This document shows positions 23,047 through 34,032 of a DNA stretch of 64,000 nt, one piece after another. Every line of letters starts with the position of its first letter. Position 1 is the first letter of the stretch. Origin of the DNA: Dugong dugon (lineage: Eukaryota; Chordata; Mammalia; Sirenia; Dugongidae); NCBI GenBank assembly GCA_030035585.1, contig CM057469.1, forward strand, positions 15,370,501 to 15,434,500. Reading direction: 5' to 3'. Made by a program: the position numbers and the translations under genes. Below the pieces are notes generated by a model. The model did not search any database. It saw only the letters and a program-made list of their open reading frames with translations, and was not told where the DNA came from.

Positions 23047-25135
23047 ACCAAAATGAATGTAAGAAGAAACTGTAACATCGAGTAGCTAAAGCAAACAGAA
23101 GAAATGATGAAGTAAAAGAGTTAAACAGAAGATTTCAAAAGGCAGCTTGAGAAGACAAAGTAAAGTATTATAATGAAATGTGCAAAGACCTGGAGTTAGA
23201 AAACCAAAAGAGAAGAACACACTCGGCATTTTGCAAGCTGAAAGAACTGAAGAAAAAAATTCAAGCCTCGAGTTGCAATATTGAAGGGTTTTATGGGAAA
23301 AATGTTGAACAGTGCAGGAAGCATCAAAAGAAGATTGAGGGAATACACAGAGTACTGAACCAAAAAGAATTGGTCAAGGTTCAACCACTTCAGATGGTAG
23401 TATCCGATCAAGAACCAATGGTACTGAAGGAAAAAAATCCAAGCTACACTGAAGGCATTGGCAAAAAAAACAAAAGACAAGGCTCTGGGAACTGACAGAA
23501 TACCAATTTAGATGTTTCAACAAAAAAATGCAGAGCTGGAAGTGCTCACTCGTCTATGCCAAGAAATTTGGAAGACAGCTAACTGGCCAACCAACTTGAA
23601 CAGATTTGTATTTTCGCCCATTCTGAAGAAAGGTGATCCAATGGAATGCAGAGACTATTGAACAATGTCATTAATATCACACGCAAGTAAAATTTTGCTG
23701 AAGATAATCTAAAAATCGTTGCAGCAGTACATCGACAAGGAATTGCCAGAAATTCAAGCCGGATTCAGAAGAGGACCTGAAACTAGAGATATCATTGGTG
23801 ATATCAGATGAATCTCGGCTAAAAGTAGAGAATACCAGAAAGATGCTTACTTGTGTTATATCGACTATGCAAAGGCATTCGACTGTGTGGCTCATAACAA
23901 ATTATGGATAACATTGCAAAGAATGGGAATTCCAGAACACTTAATCATGCTCATGCAAAACATGTACATAGACCAAAAGGCAGTCATTCAAACAGAACAA
24001 GGGGATCCTGCATGTTTTAAAGTCAAGAAGAGTGTGTATCAACAAAAAAACAGCAGACTTGCTGGTCTGACAGAGACTGGAGAAACTCCTTGGACACCCT
24101 TTTTATTCAGTACCGAAGTCACTCCTGAGGTTCACCCTTCAGCCAAAGATTTGACAGGCCCATAAAACAAAACGAGACTAAATGGGTACATCAGCCCAGG
24201 GACAAGGTGAGAAGGCAGGAGAGGACAGGAAAGCTGGTAATGGGGAACCCAGAGTCAAGAAAGGGAGAGTGTTGACATGTCATGGGGTTGGCCACCAGTG
24301 TCACAAAACAATATGTATATTAATTGTTTAATGAGAAACTAATTTGCTCTGTAAACCTTCATCTAAAGCACAATAAAAAAAAAAAAAAAGTGTGCATCGC
24401 GGCTGTATCCTTTCACCATACTTATTTAATCTATATACTGAGCAAATAATCAGAGAAGCTGGACTATATGAAGAAGAACAGGACATCATGATTGGAAGAA
24501 GACTCACTAACAACCTGCAATATGCAGGTGACAACCTTGCTTGCTGAAAGGGAAGAGGACTTCAAGCACTTAATGATGAAGATCAAAGATAACAGCCTTC
24601 AGTATGGATTACACCTCAACATAAAACCCAAATCCTCACAACTGGACCAATAAGCAACATTATGATAAATGGAGAAAAGACTGAAGTTGTCAATGATTTC
24701 ATTTTACTTGAATCTACAATCAACACCCATGGAAGCAGCAATCAAGAAATCAAACGATATATTTCGTTGGGCAAATCTGCTGCAAAAGACCTCTTTAAAG
24801 TGTCCAAAAGCAAAGATGTCACGTTGAAGAGTAAGGTGCACCTGACCCAAACCATGGTATTTTTAATCACCTCATATGCACGTGAAAGCTGGACAATGAA
24901 TAAGGAAGACAAAAGAAAAATTGACTCCTTTAAATTATGGTGTTGGAGAAGAATATTGAATGTACCGTGGACTACAAGAAGAACAAACAAATCTGTCTTG
25001 GAGGAAGTACAGCCAGAATGCTCCTTAGAAGCGAGGATGGCAAGACTTCATCTCACATACTTTGGACATGTTATCAGGAGGGACCAGTCCCTGGAGAAGG
25101 ACATCATGCTTGGTAAAGCAGAGGGTCTGTGAAAA
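23047..25135 (+). pseudogene. RTE reverse-transcriptase remnant, interrupted by an L1 fragment
   Basis: This is the second half of the RTE polyprotein. Visible parts are CYIDYAKAFDCVAHNKLW and GIPEHLIMLMQNMYID, then after the L1 insert the active-site box. The box reads YAGD instead of YADD, so a catalytic aspartate is lost. The C-terminal part 24662-25132 is open for 156 codons, with LWCWRRILNVPWTTRRTNKS and LTYFGHVIRRDQSLEKDIML. Several stops elsewhere show it is inactive. Confidence 0.85.
24041..24389 (+). mobile_element. Short 5'-truncated L1 in the RTE reverse transcriptase
   Basis: Only about 335 bases of L1 3' UTR plus a 15-base A tail are present (ctggtctgacagagactgg; gtaaaccttcatctaaagc). 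The target duplication is gtgtg(t/c)atc at 24032-24040 and 24390-24398, cutting the RTE coding sequence. Confidence 0.88.
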
Positions 25136-25302
25136 AGAGGAAGACCCTTAATGAGATGGATTGACACAGTGGCTGCAATGATGGGCTCAAGTATAACAAC
25201 AACTGTGAGGACGGTGCAGGACCAGGCAGTGTTTTGTTCTGTTGTACATAGGGTTGCTACGAGTCCGAACTGACTCAGCAACACCTAACAACAACAACAT
25301 TC

Positions 25303-25815
25303 TTCCTCCATAACATATTAATGAAACATTTAAACATACAGAGAAGTTATAAAATAGTACCTTACACTTAGATTCAACAATTCACATATGCCATATTTCT
25401 GCTGTCTTCTCCCCTTCCCGTCTTTCCCCTCCCCCTTTCCCTCACTTCCTTCCTCCCCCTATAGAGACTAAGACAATTTCCTACACAACCCCAACACCAT
25501 TATCTCACTTAATAAAATTAACCATAATTCTATTCCATCTAATATTTTGTCCATATTCAAGTTGTCTGCTCCGGCTGGTTGACTCTCTACCCCAAACTTT
25601 CTCACCTCCAAGCTACATTCTGATGGTTAACTCAGCTGCCCTCTTCTTCATAGTGAAAATTCTCCTGACAGGAACCCATTAATTACAAGAAAAATTCAAA
25701 GAATTCTGGAATAAGGTGTCCTATCTGTATCTCCCAATGTTCCACTTTGGGAAAGAGAAAAGTCAGTCCATTATTTTGGAGCTCTGTACACATTCTGCAT
25801 CCTTTATTACTCGCT
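25303..25815. other. Intergenic sequence, no gene recognised
   Basis: A C/T-rich stretch (25400-25460) and A/T-rich unassigned DNA. No gene or clear repeat is seen. Confidence 0.3.
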
Positions 25816-25828
25816 ATAGAGTTTCTAG

Positions 25829-26172
25829 GGGGGCAGTGGTGGTTCCGTGGTAGCATTTTGGTTTCATGCAGGAGACCCAGGTTCGATTCCCATCCAAGGT
25901 ACCTCATTCGCAGCCACAGCCCATCTGTCAGTGGAGTCTTGCTTGTTGCTATGATGCTGAACCAGTTTCAGCAGAGCTTCTAGCCTAAGATGTATTGCAA
26001 AGGAAGGCCTCTCAATCTATTTCTGAAAACTAGCCAATGAAAATCTTTTGAGTCACAATGGTCCAATCCGCGATCAATCACCGGGGTGGTGCAGGACCTA
26101 TCGGGCAGTGTTTCATTCCATTGTGCATGGGGTCTCCATGAGTCAGGGGCTGAGTCGACGGCAACTAAAAAC
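25829..26172 (+). mobile_element. SINE with tRNA-Gly-like head and RTE body
   Basis: The head has the A box (ggttccgtggtagc) and B box (ggttcgattcc). It is followed by a section copied from the RTE 5' UTR (catctgtcagtggag; gctatgatgctgaacc) and then by the RTE 3' tail (ggtgcaggacctatcggg; ggggtctccatgagtc). A 13-base duplication, atagagtttctag, flanks it (25816-25828, 26173-26185). The head is more diverged than in the copy at 26525. Confidence 0.88.
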
Positions 26173-26524
26173 ATAGAGTTTCTAGTTTGCAGGTTTGCAA
26201 AAGTGAACGTCAGTAAATGATCTGACTCTGTGACCACAGGAAGCTCAATAAAGCAAAATCTCAAGAACTTATTATGCCTGTCCTGGTTTTCTCAGGAATA
26301 ACAGCCAAGCCTAGGTCAAGAGAGGGAGAGTAATGTGAGTTACAGAAAAGGGGGAAATCCCGGGCCCACTCGGGGTGTCACCAACTTTCTCAGATGTTGG
26401 GTGGGCTTTAGCAGCCTGGAGCCAACAGCCTATGTGAGGGGCCAACCTCTCACTGACCTGCCACCTTCTTCAAGAAGCTCCTCCTCTGGAATTAATCACA
26501 AATAAGTAGAAGTATCTCCTACAA

Positions 26525-26869
26525 CAGGGGCATTGGTAGTTCAGTGGTAGAATTCTCACGTTCCATTCGAGAGACCCGGGTATGATTCCCAGCCAATGCA
26601 CCTCATGTGCAGCCACCACCCACCTGTCAGTGGAGGCTTTCATGTTGTTAGCATGCTGAGCAGGCTTCATCAGAGCTTCCAGACTAAGACTGACTAGGAA
26701 GAAAGGCCTGGTGATCACTTTCCAAAAATCAGCCAACGAAAACCCTGTGGATCACAACGGTCCCATCTGAAATTGATCATGGGGATGGCGCAGGACCGGG
26801 CAGCATTTCATTCCGTTGTGCGTGGAGTTGGTATGAGTCGGGTGACTTCACAGCAGCTAACAACACAAC
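26525..26869 (+). mobile_element. SINE with well-preserved tRNA-Gly-like head
   Basis: Positions 26530-26600 are 71 nt, the length of a tRNA-Gly. They match its acceptor ends (gcattgg / ccaatgca), A box and T arm, with TCC in the anticodon position. The body and tail are RTE-derived as in the other two copies. The flanking duplication is atctcctacaa (26514-26524, 26870-26880). It is a SINE and not a tRNA gene, because RTE sequence follows directly and the anticodon stem is mispaired. Confidence 0.9.
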
Positions 26870-26880
26870 ATCTCCTACAA

Positions 26881-29001
26881 GAAGGGATTTTGACTCTGCT
26901 CTTGGTGGGATAGAGCCTGAGGGCCATCCAGTTGTACATGAAGGAATGCTGCTTAGGAAATATAAGAAACAATTGTAAGAACTTGAGAACCCATCAGAAT
27001 AAGTGTGATCTTTTTGTGTTTCTGAAAGCATAGAAAGCTTGCTTGTGTGTTCATGCATTCTGCTTTAGTATACCATCACGTAGTTTCACAGCGATGTGCT
27101 TCTGAGGTTAATTTCAAAATATAAAACTATAATAAAGTACAAGTATTCTATTTTCCTTATTCTTAAAGTTTATTATTGTTGTACTTCCATAGCATTAGTT
27201 AGCAAAATTTAGTGGTTAATGGTGCTAAAATGCACAGTAAAGAGTTTTTAAAAGCATGGATAAATAGGCCTTATTCTACTACATCTCTATTTTATGATTT
27301 CAGACTAGATAAGTACAATCTGTGTAAAACAGACATATCTGCCAATTACTTACATATTATATTTCACCAAATTAGATAGGCAAGTAATTGAGGCCCAAGT
27401 AAAATTTTTTTCAATCCTGAATTACGTGATTTGAATGCCTATGCCATTTAAATGAATTGGATAATCATGATACATCTGTAGGATACCTCTGTTTAGTAGT
27501 GACTTTGCAATTTATTGCTTTTCTTATTTTATTTTAATCTCATAACAACTCTGAAAGAAAGGAATGCCGATATTATTGCCATTCTACAGATGAGAAAGCT
27601 GAAATGTATCAGTGAATTCATTTCCGACAACGTCATGGATATGCCATTTCTATGCCAGGCTTATCTCATCAATTCTTCCTAATCTCACTCTCAACGTGAA
27701 ATTTCAGTATCACAAAGTCTTTGTTTGGACTTTGTGAGTGCCTTCGTGTTGACCCTGTGTGCCCACTACAGCACCAAGCTGAATTTACAACTGAAAACTT
27801 TTGGAATGCTAAGAGTGGTTGTAATTGGGTGATGGGATTATGGGTGGATTTTTTAGAAATTGATCTATTCTCTATTTTCTAAATTTTTTTTAGTTGGGAA
27901 TGTTTCTTTCATAATTAAAAGCATTCATTTAAAAATTTTTGGAAGGTCTGGGTTCTGAATATTTACCTCTAGAAGGGTAAGACCTTCCTTCCACCTGCCT
28001 GCTTGGTCCCCTCCAACCCAGTCTTGCACATCCAGGTGTGAGAGCAGTTGAGAGGCAAGGCAGCAGCTCTGTGAGCCTCAGATCTGCTCCAAAACCCTGG
28101 AGAGGTCTGGGGATGATGCCCCAGAGATGGTCACTTCACACAGCTGATCCATTCCAGACTGGGCTGACTTTAGAAGGTGAGTGATCATAGCATCCTGTGG
28201 GTGTAATTTCCTGTGAGCATCCACGGAGGAAGTTCACGGCTTGCTATAGAGAGAAAAAGAAATGAGAATGGATTTCCCAGTGCTGACCATTCCCCTTACC
28301 CCTCTCCAATCCATTTGGCCAGAATGGAGAGTGAGGGAGCAGGGAAAAAAAGAGGGGGAAGGGAAATGAAGAGAGAAAAGAAGAGCAAGACGGTCATTCT
28401 GTACCTGCCTCGATGGCGAGGAGTAGGATTAAGGCCAACAAAGAAGTTGACTGCTCACCATCTTGCCTTCTTGATTTCCTGTACTCTCCAGAAATCCTCT
28501 TAAAGACACTGACACCAAGGCTAGAACACCCCACAGGTCAACTAAGCATGCACATTGTGAATGAAGAAGGAGCCTACACTATCACAGGTCTCTGATAGGA
28601 AAGGAGCAATTAGCAGGGCCGCCAGCTTGGAGAATTTTGTTTTCAGGCCCAACATTTAGGTATTCGCTCAGGCTGTCTCTAGGCAAACATCAAATCTCAG
28701 GCACCAAAGAAATTTGTTCAACAGGTTCTTAGGATGCCTCCTAGGAAGGTAGACATGAACACTTTCCTCTTATCAGACCACCCAAAGAGGAACTGAACTC
28801 CAGGTGTGGATTAAGGAAAGGTCCTCCTGTTTCCCTACTCAAGAGACAGACTTAAGCAATGTTGTCTAGAATGTAACCTTTCTCTTCAGTCTCTTCTTCC
28901 CTCCCCTTTCTGAACCTCTCTCTGTTTTCAGCTAAACTCAGAACACAAGGGAGTCACCAGCTCTCCCAAGACCTCCCTCAGCATAGACCCCTGAGGCCCA
29001 C
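26881..29001. other. Intergenic sequence; old L1 and MIR scraps
   Basis: No gene is seen. At about 27540-27610 an antisense MIR core is visible (ttctacagatgagaaagctg). At about 27775-27935 the sequence gtgatgggattatgggtgga, ending in ataattaaaagc, looks like an old L1M 3' end. The rest, including purine-rich 28320-28400, is unassigned. Confidence 0.4.
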
Positions 29002-29494
29002 TGTCTTAGTCATCTAGTGCTGCTATAACAGAAATACCACTAGTGGATGGCTTTAACAAGGAGAAATTTATTCTCTCACAGTCTAGGAGACTAGAAGTTG
29101 GAATTCAGGGTGCCAACTCCAGGGAAAGGCTTTCTCTGTCAGCTCTTGGAGAAAGTCCTTGTCATCAATCTTCCCTGGTCTAGGAGCTTCTCAGTGCAGG
29201 GACCCTGGGTCCAAAGGACACTCTATTCTCCTGGCTCTTGTTTCTTGGTGGTATGAGGTCCCTGTGTCTCTCTGCTTGCTTTTCTCTTCTATATCTCAAA
29301 AGAGATTGATTTAAGACACAATCTAATCTTGTAGATTGCTTATAATCCTACTTGGTTAACATCAGAGAAATAGGATTTATAACACATAGGAAAATCACAT
29401 CAGATGACAAAATGGTGGACAATCACACAATACTGGGAATCATAGCCTAGCCAAGTTGACAGATATTTTTAGGGGACACAATTCAATCCATGAT
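29002..29494 (-). mobile_element. MaLR solo LTR (antisense)
   Basis: It begins TGTCTTAGTCATCTAG (reverse of the LTR end) and ends gacacaattcaatccatgat plus a. The flanking 5-mers are cccac and cctac (one change). It is the same family as 40044 and 43004. Confidence 0.85.
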
Positions 29495-30054
29495 ACCTAC
29501 TGTCTCCAAGCAATTCCTCTACCCCATTCAGAGCCCACCTCCCTAAGGAACAGGCTGGTCCCATCTTACTCTAATCACCAGGTTCTCAGCACACGGACCA
29601 TGCCCCCCAGGAATTTCTGGAGTGCCTTGCTGGAGATCTTCAGATTTTTTCTTTTTTTTAGTCTGTGACCCTGATTTACCCTATAAAGTGGGGGAAAAAT
29701 GTTTTTCTGTGGTCTTTAATTCCAATATGTAATAAATTATTGCTGTTCAATTAATCCTTTGATAGATGAATGAACAAATGACCAGGTGAATGAATGAATC
29801 TTCAGGACATTCAGCAATACCTTTTTCTTAAAACTCAATTTGGAGTTTGTGTAATAGCAGAGAGAGAGAAGAAAGCAACAATCACCGTGAGCATCTGGCT
29901 TATTCTTCAGTGTATCATCCTGGCTGTGCTGTTGAATGCAGAGGCTGGGAGGAAGGCCCTTCTCCCAGGAGGGGCAAGGTTGACATCCTGGGAGAGGGAA
30001 AAAGTAGCAGAATTTGGTCATCTGAACTCTAACAAAAAGCTTTTACATGATGGA

Positions 30055-30221
30055 TTGTTGTTAGTTGCCACCATGTCCCTTCCAACTTATGGCAACTCCA
30101 TGTGTGCAGAGTCGAACTGCTCCTTAGAAGTTTTCAGAAGCAAATCGCCAAGCCTTCCTTCTGAGGTGCCTTTAGGTGGGTTTGAACTGCCCACCTTTCA
30201 GTTAGTAGTCCAGCACTTAAT
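30055..30221 (-). mobile_element. AfroSINE copy (antisense)
   Basis: The reversed tail gttgttagttgccaccatg and the reversed head (cacctttcagttagtag) are clear. The middle section has the long-body form (cttctgaggtgcctttagg). Confidence 0.82.
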
Positions 30222-30316
30222 GATTTCCCCCCTCCTCCCCCCACAGGGACTCCAAATGAATGATGAGGCGTCATGCTTTTGTACAGGTACTTATGTAAGT
30301 TAGGACTGACCAGAGA

Positions 30317-30463
30317 CCAAAATCCAAAAATTCCTCTTCATCTGTGACCCAATAGGACAGAGCAGAACTGCCCCATAGGGTTTCCAAGGAGTGGCTGCTG
30401 GATTCAAACTGCCGATCTTTTGGTTAGCAGCCCAGGTCTTAACCACCACACCACTAGGGCTCC
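30317..30463 (-). mobile_element. AfroSINE copy (antisense)
   Basis: The reversed body is ggacagagcagaactgcccc. The reversed head ends ggttagcagcccaggtctt and aaccaccacaccactagggc. The tail end is degraded. Confidence 0.85.
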
Positions 30464-30828
30464 TTTTTATATATGGAACATGGTAAATTGAAGTGGGGTG
30501 TCATTTAAGCCAGGTGAATAGGGAAAAAAGGACTTAAACGATGTTTCAAATCACAATTTGTAAAGATGTATCTGTGGATTTCTGGGAAACCGAGCAATGC
30601 CGGCATGTCAACTGGCATGCAGCAATCACAAGTTAGGGTAGCTTTTTCATAAGAAAAGGTTTTTGGCAAATTTGAGTCTGAGACCAAACTCCAGATAGCT
30701 CTAGGTGCACTGTTTCATACAAAGGATGGGCTTTCTATGCAAATATCATGAAAAGCATTGTGGCCCCACATTGGTCTTTACAACTCTACTCATACATACA
30801 ATATATGGGAACAATTAGGTTATTTTCT

Positions 30829-31137
30829 CAGAGCAGTGGTGTTTTAGTGATAGAATTCTCACCTTCCATTTGGGAGAACCAGTTCGATTCCTGGCCAATG
30901 CACCTCATGTGCAGCCCACCACCCGTCTGTCAGTGGAGGCTTGATGTTGCTATCATGCTGAATAGGCTTCAGTGGAGCTTCCAGACTAAGACAGACTAGA
31001 AGGAAAGCCTGGTGATCTACTTCCAAACATCAGCCAATGAAGACCCTATGGATCCCAGGTCCTATTCTGTTGTGCATGGGGTTGCCATGAGTAGGTGGCT
31101 GACTGGAAGGCAGTCAACAACAAAACAAAATAACAGC
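30829..31137 (+). mobile_element. SINE with tRNA-Gly-like head and RTE body
   Basis: It has the head gagcagtggtgttttagtg with B box gttcgattcctgg. Next comes the RTE 5' UTR piece (ccacccgtctgtcagtggag; gctatcatgctgaatagg) and the RTE tail (gttgccatgagtaggtgg). The word ttattttct flanks it (30820-30828, 31138-31146). TCC again occupies the anticodon position. Confidence 0.88.
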
Positions 31138-31675
31138 TTATTTTCTTATATAGCAATAAACTGTGGCTAGACACAAACCAAATAGCTATTCATTTACTAA
31201 GTGAAGGAGAAAATCACATTTACAGGGCATCTATAAAGAGTCAGGCCCTTTCACACTGGTTTTGTACATTGAATAAGCTTGGATCAAGTGTGCTGGCCCT
31301 CGCTTTGCAGCTCTGGAAACCACGTTCCAGGGCAGCCGAGTGACTGATCTTGACGCTCCTGTGGCTGGGGCTCCTCAGGCTCCTGAGTCTCAGCCCAGTT
31401 ACTACATCTCTTTGGGGGCTGTGTAATAGCAATACCTCGACACTTGGAAGAAGTAAACATGACAGAAAGAAAAGTATTTACTAAGTGCCACTAATATGCT
31501 AACTGCTGATACATGGCAAGTGGAATATTATCCACTCTCTTTACCTGAGGAATCTAATATTAGATAACTAATTCCTTTGAAAATTACTGCAGCTTTTTTA
31601 ATGTTATACATTCTGACTTATGTTCTTTGTAAAATACATACATTTCTGGAGTTTAGCAACTTATTATGAGGTTCT
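31138..31675. other. Intergenic sequence, no gene recognised
   Basis: Unassigned A/T-rich DNA. I see no gene or clear repeat. Confidence 0.3.
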
Positions 31676-31680
31676 TAGTA

Positions 31681-32340
31681 TAATAGCCCACCACTTGTCT
31701 GTCAGCTTGTCATACTGTGGTGGCTTGCATGTTGCTGTGATGCTGGAATTTATGCCACTGGTACTTCAACTACCAGCTGGGTCACCCATGGTGGACAAGT
31801 TTCAGCAGAGCTTCCTAAGACAGACTAGGAAAAAAGGCCTGGCAATCTACTCCTGAAAACCAGCAGATGAAAATTTTATGAATAACAGAACATTGTGCCA
31901 AACCATGATCTTTTCTATCACCTCATATGTATCAAAAGCTGGACAATGAAAAGGAAGAAAGAACAAGAATTGATGCATTCAAATTGTGGTGTTGGAAAAG
32001 AACATTGGCTATGCCAAGGACTGCCAGAAGAATGAACAAATCAGTTTTAGAAGAAATACAACTAGAATGTTCCTTAGAAGTGAGGATAGCAAGACTTCAG
32101 CTCACTTACTTTGGACATGTCATCGGGAAAGACCAATCACTAGAGAAGGATGTCATGTTTGGTAAAATAAAGGGTCAACGAAAACCATGGAAACCTTCAG
32201 TGAGATGGATTGACTCAACAGCCACAACAATGGACTCAAACATACCAACAAGCATGAGGATGGCTCAGGACTGGGCACCATTTCATTCTGTTACACATAA
32301 GGTGACCATGAGTCAGAGCCAACTCAAGAACAACTAACAA
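31681..32340 (+). mobile_element. Internally deleted RTE element
   Basis: About 215 bases of RTE 5' UTR (from cccaccacttgtctgtcag) are joined near 31900 to the last about 430 bases of the element (from aaaccatgatcttttctatc). The missing middle is about 2.5 kb. The 3' part stays open for 136 codons (31927-32337), with LWCWKRTLAMPRTARRMNKS and LTYFGHVIGKDQSLEKDVMF, the C-terminal region of the RTE polyprotein. The deletion removes the endonuclease and reverse transcriptase cores, so it makes no enzyme. Possible short duplication tagtat on both sides. Confidence 0.82.
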
Positions 32341-32459
32341 TAACAATAGTATGACACTCTGGAAAAATTGACCAATTCTTGGCAGGTAAAAATATTACCA
32401 AATGCAGCCATTTTTAGAATTTTTATGGGAAATTTCTGGTAACTGTGACTGATCTTAGT

Positions 32460-32720
32460 AAATCTGTGAATCCTGTGGGTAGCAGAGTATGGGCTCTTGG
32501 GCAGATATAGCTGGAATCCCAGTCTGCTACTTATTTGAACTGTTACCTGACCTTCCTTAGCCTATTTCTTCATCTGTAAGTGGAGCAGAACAATATATAC
32601 TCATAGGGCTGTTGTGTGGATTACCTGAGAATAAGTATATAATGCACTCAGTACAGTGCTTGGCACATCATTAATGCTCAATAAATATTAGCTATCTTTA
32701 TTATTATATCATTGCTATTA
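32460..32720 (+). repeat. MIR
   Basis: Typical MIR order on the + strand: cctatttcttcatctgtaag, tcatagggctgttgtgtgga, gtacagtgcttggcacatca, ctcaataaatattagc. Confidence 0.75.
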
Positions 32721-32850
32721 TTATGAAGGAGCCCATCAGATACTTGATAAAAGCACAAGATAAACAGGGATGTTTAATCCTCTTGGAATTTGATATTATC
32801 AATTCATTAGTCTACCATTCCTGAAGAGCTACTTCTCTTTTGGATTAATT

Positions 32851-33171
32851 GTTGTTGTTAGGTACCATAGTGATCCTGTGTACAACAGAACAAAACACTG
32901 CCCGGTCCTGTGCCATCCTTACAATCTTTGCTATGCTGAGCCCATTGTTGCAGCCACTGTGTCAATCCTTCTCATTCAGGGTCTTCCTCTCTTTCGATGA
33001 CCCTCTACTTAATCAAGCATGATGTCTTTCTCCAGGGACTGGTCCTACTGATAACATGTCCAGAGTATGTGAGACAAAGTCTCGCCATCCTTGATTCTAA
33101 GGAGCATTCTGGCTGTACTTCTTCCAAGACAGATTTGTTTGTTCTCCTGGCAGTCCATGGTTTTTGTTTTT
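32851..33171 (-). mobile_element. 5'-truncated RTE 3' end (antisense)
   Basis: The left edge gttgttgttaggtacc is the reversed RTE tail. It continues through reversed C-terminal coding sequence (aagcatgatgtctttctcc; ggactggtcctactgataac) to about 33165. The word ttggattaatt flanks it at 32840-32850, with ttggatgaatt at 33172-33182. Confidence 0.88.
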
Positions 33172-33182
33172 TTGGATGAATT

Positions 33183-33337
33183 CAAACCAAACCCATTGCC
33201 GTCCAGTCCAACTCATAGAGACTCTATAGGACAGAATAGAACTGCCCCATAGGATTTTCAAGGAGCAGCTGGTGGATTCGAACTGCCAACCTTTTGGTTA
33301 GCAGCCAAGCTCTTAACCACTACGCCACCAGGGCTCC
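33183..33337 (-). mobile_element. AfroSINE copy (antisense) at the same target as the RTE
   Basis: The reversed tail caaaccaaacccattgcc, body and head (cgccaccagggctcc) are well kept. It lies between ttggatgaatt (33172-33182) and ttggattaatt (33338-33348). Confidence 0.9.
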
Positions 33338-33652
33338 TTGGATTAATTAGGGAGGTGAAAATGAGTATGTCTTTAAGTGTAAAAAATATGCATTGCTGCA
33401 GTCTCCTCCTGAGTTTCTTTGTCTTTAGACATACACTCTTTCAAACTCACTGCCCACTCTGCTGCCAAAGTGGTGTTTATATCAGAAAATCTGATCATGG
33501 CACTTCCCTGCTTAAAATGCCTGACCCTTCCCCACAGCCCAAGTGCCTTCACATGGTAGACAAGGTCGTCTAGGACCAACTCCCCAATCATTCTCCAGCC
33601 TCCCCTCCAGAGATTTCCTGCCTTGAAATATGTGCTGGCAATATGAAAATAA

Positions 33653-34032
33653 GGGGCCTTAGTGGCACAATGGTTAATTAAGTGCTTGGCTGCTAATCAA
33701 AAGGTCTTCAGTTCAAACTCATCAGTGGCTTTGCAGGAGAAAAGACCTGGCAATCTACTCCAGTAAAGATTGTTGTTGTGTGCGGTCGAGTTGATTCCGA
33801 CTCATAGCAGAGTAGAACTGCCTCATAGGGTTTCCTAGGCTGTAATCTTTATGGGCTCTCGGCTGCTAACAGAAAGGTTGTCTGTTTGAACCCACCAGCC
33901 GCTCCGAGGGAGAAAAGACTTTGAAATCTATTCCCATGAAGATTACAGCCTAAGAAACCCTGTGGGGCAGTTCTACTCTGTCCTACTAGGTTCGCTATGA
34001 GTCAGAATCGACTCCACGGCACACAACAACAA
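33653..34032. mobile_element. Three AfroSINE pieces in +, -, + order
   Basis: 33653-33770 is a SINE head and middle on the + strand. 33771-33852 is a SINE tail half on the minus strand (gttgttgtgtgcggtcgag). 33853-34032 is a + SINE lacking its first 25 or so bases (starts gggctctcggctgctaac). The minus piece and the tail of the last piece form an inverted repeat. Confidence 0.8.

Larger units (their letters stand above)
13811..25302 (+). mobile_element. Near-complete RTE (BovB-like) retrotransposon, split twice
   Basis: Three collinear pieces make up one element of about 3.1 kb: 13811-15114 (5' UTR and endonuclease), 23047-24040 (reverse transcriptase) and 24390-25302 (rest of reverse transcriptase, C-terminus, short 3' tail). 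The tail ends in (aac)n, as is usual for RTE. The word ttcctcc flanks the whole at 13804-13810 and 25303-25309. A full-length L1 and a short L1 separate the pieces. Elements of this clade supply the 3' tail copied by AfroSINEs. Confidence 0.88.

Noticed and set aside
26530-26600. Possible tRNA-Gly gene
   Set aside because: The length and outer arms fit, but the anticodon stem does not pair and RTE-derived SINE sequence follows at once within target duplications. It is the head of a SINE.
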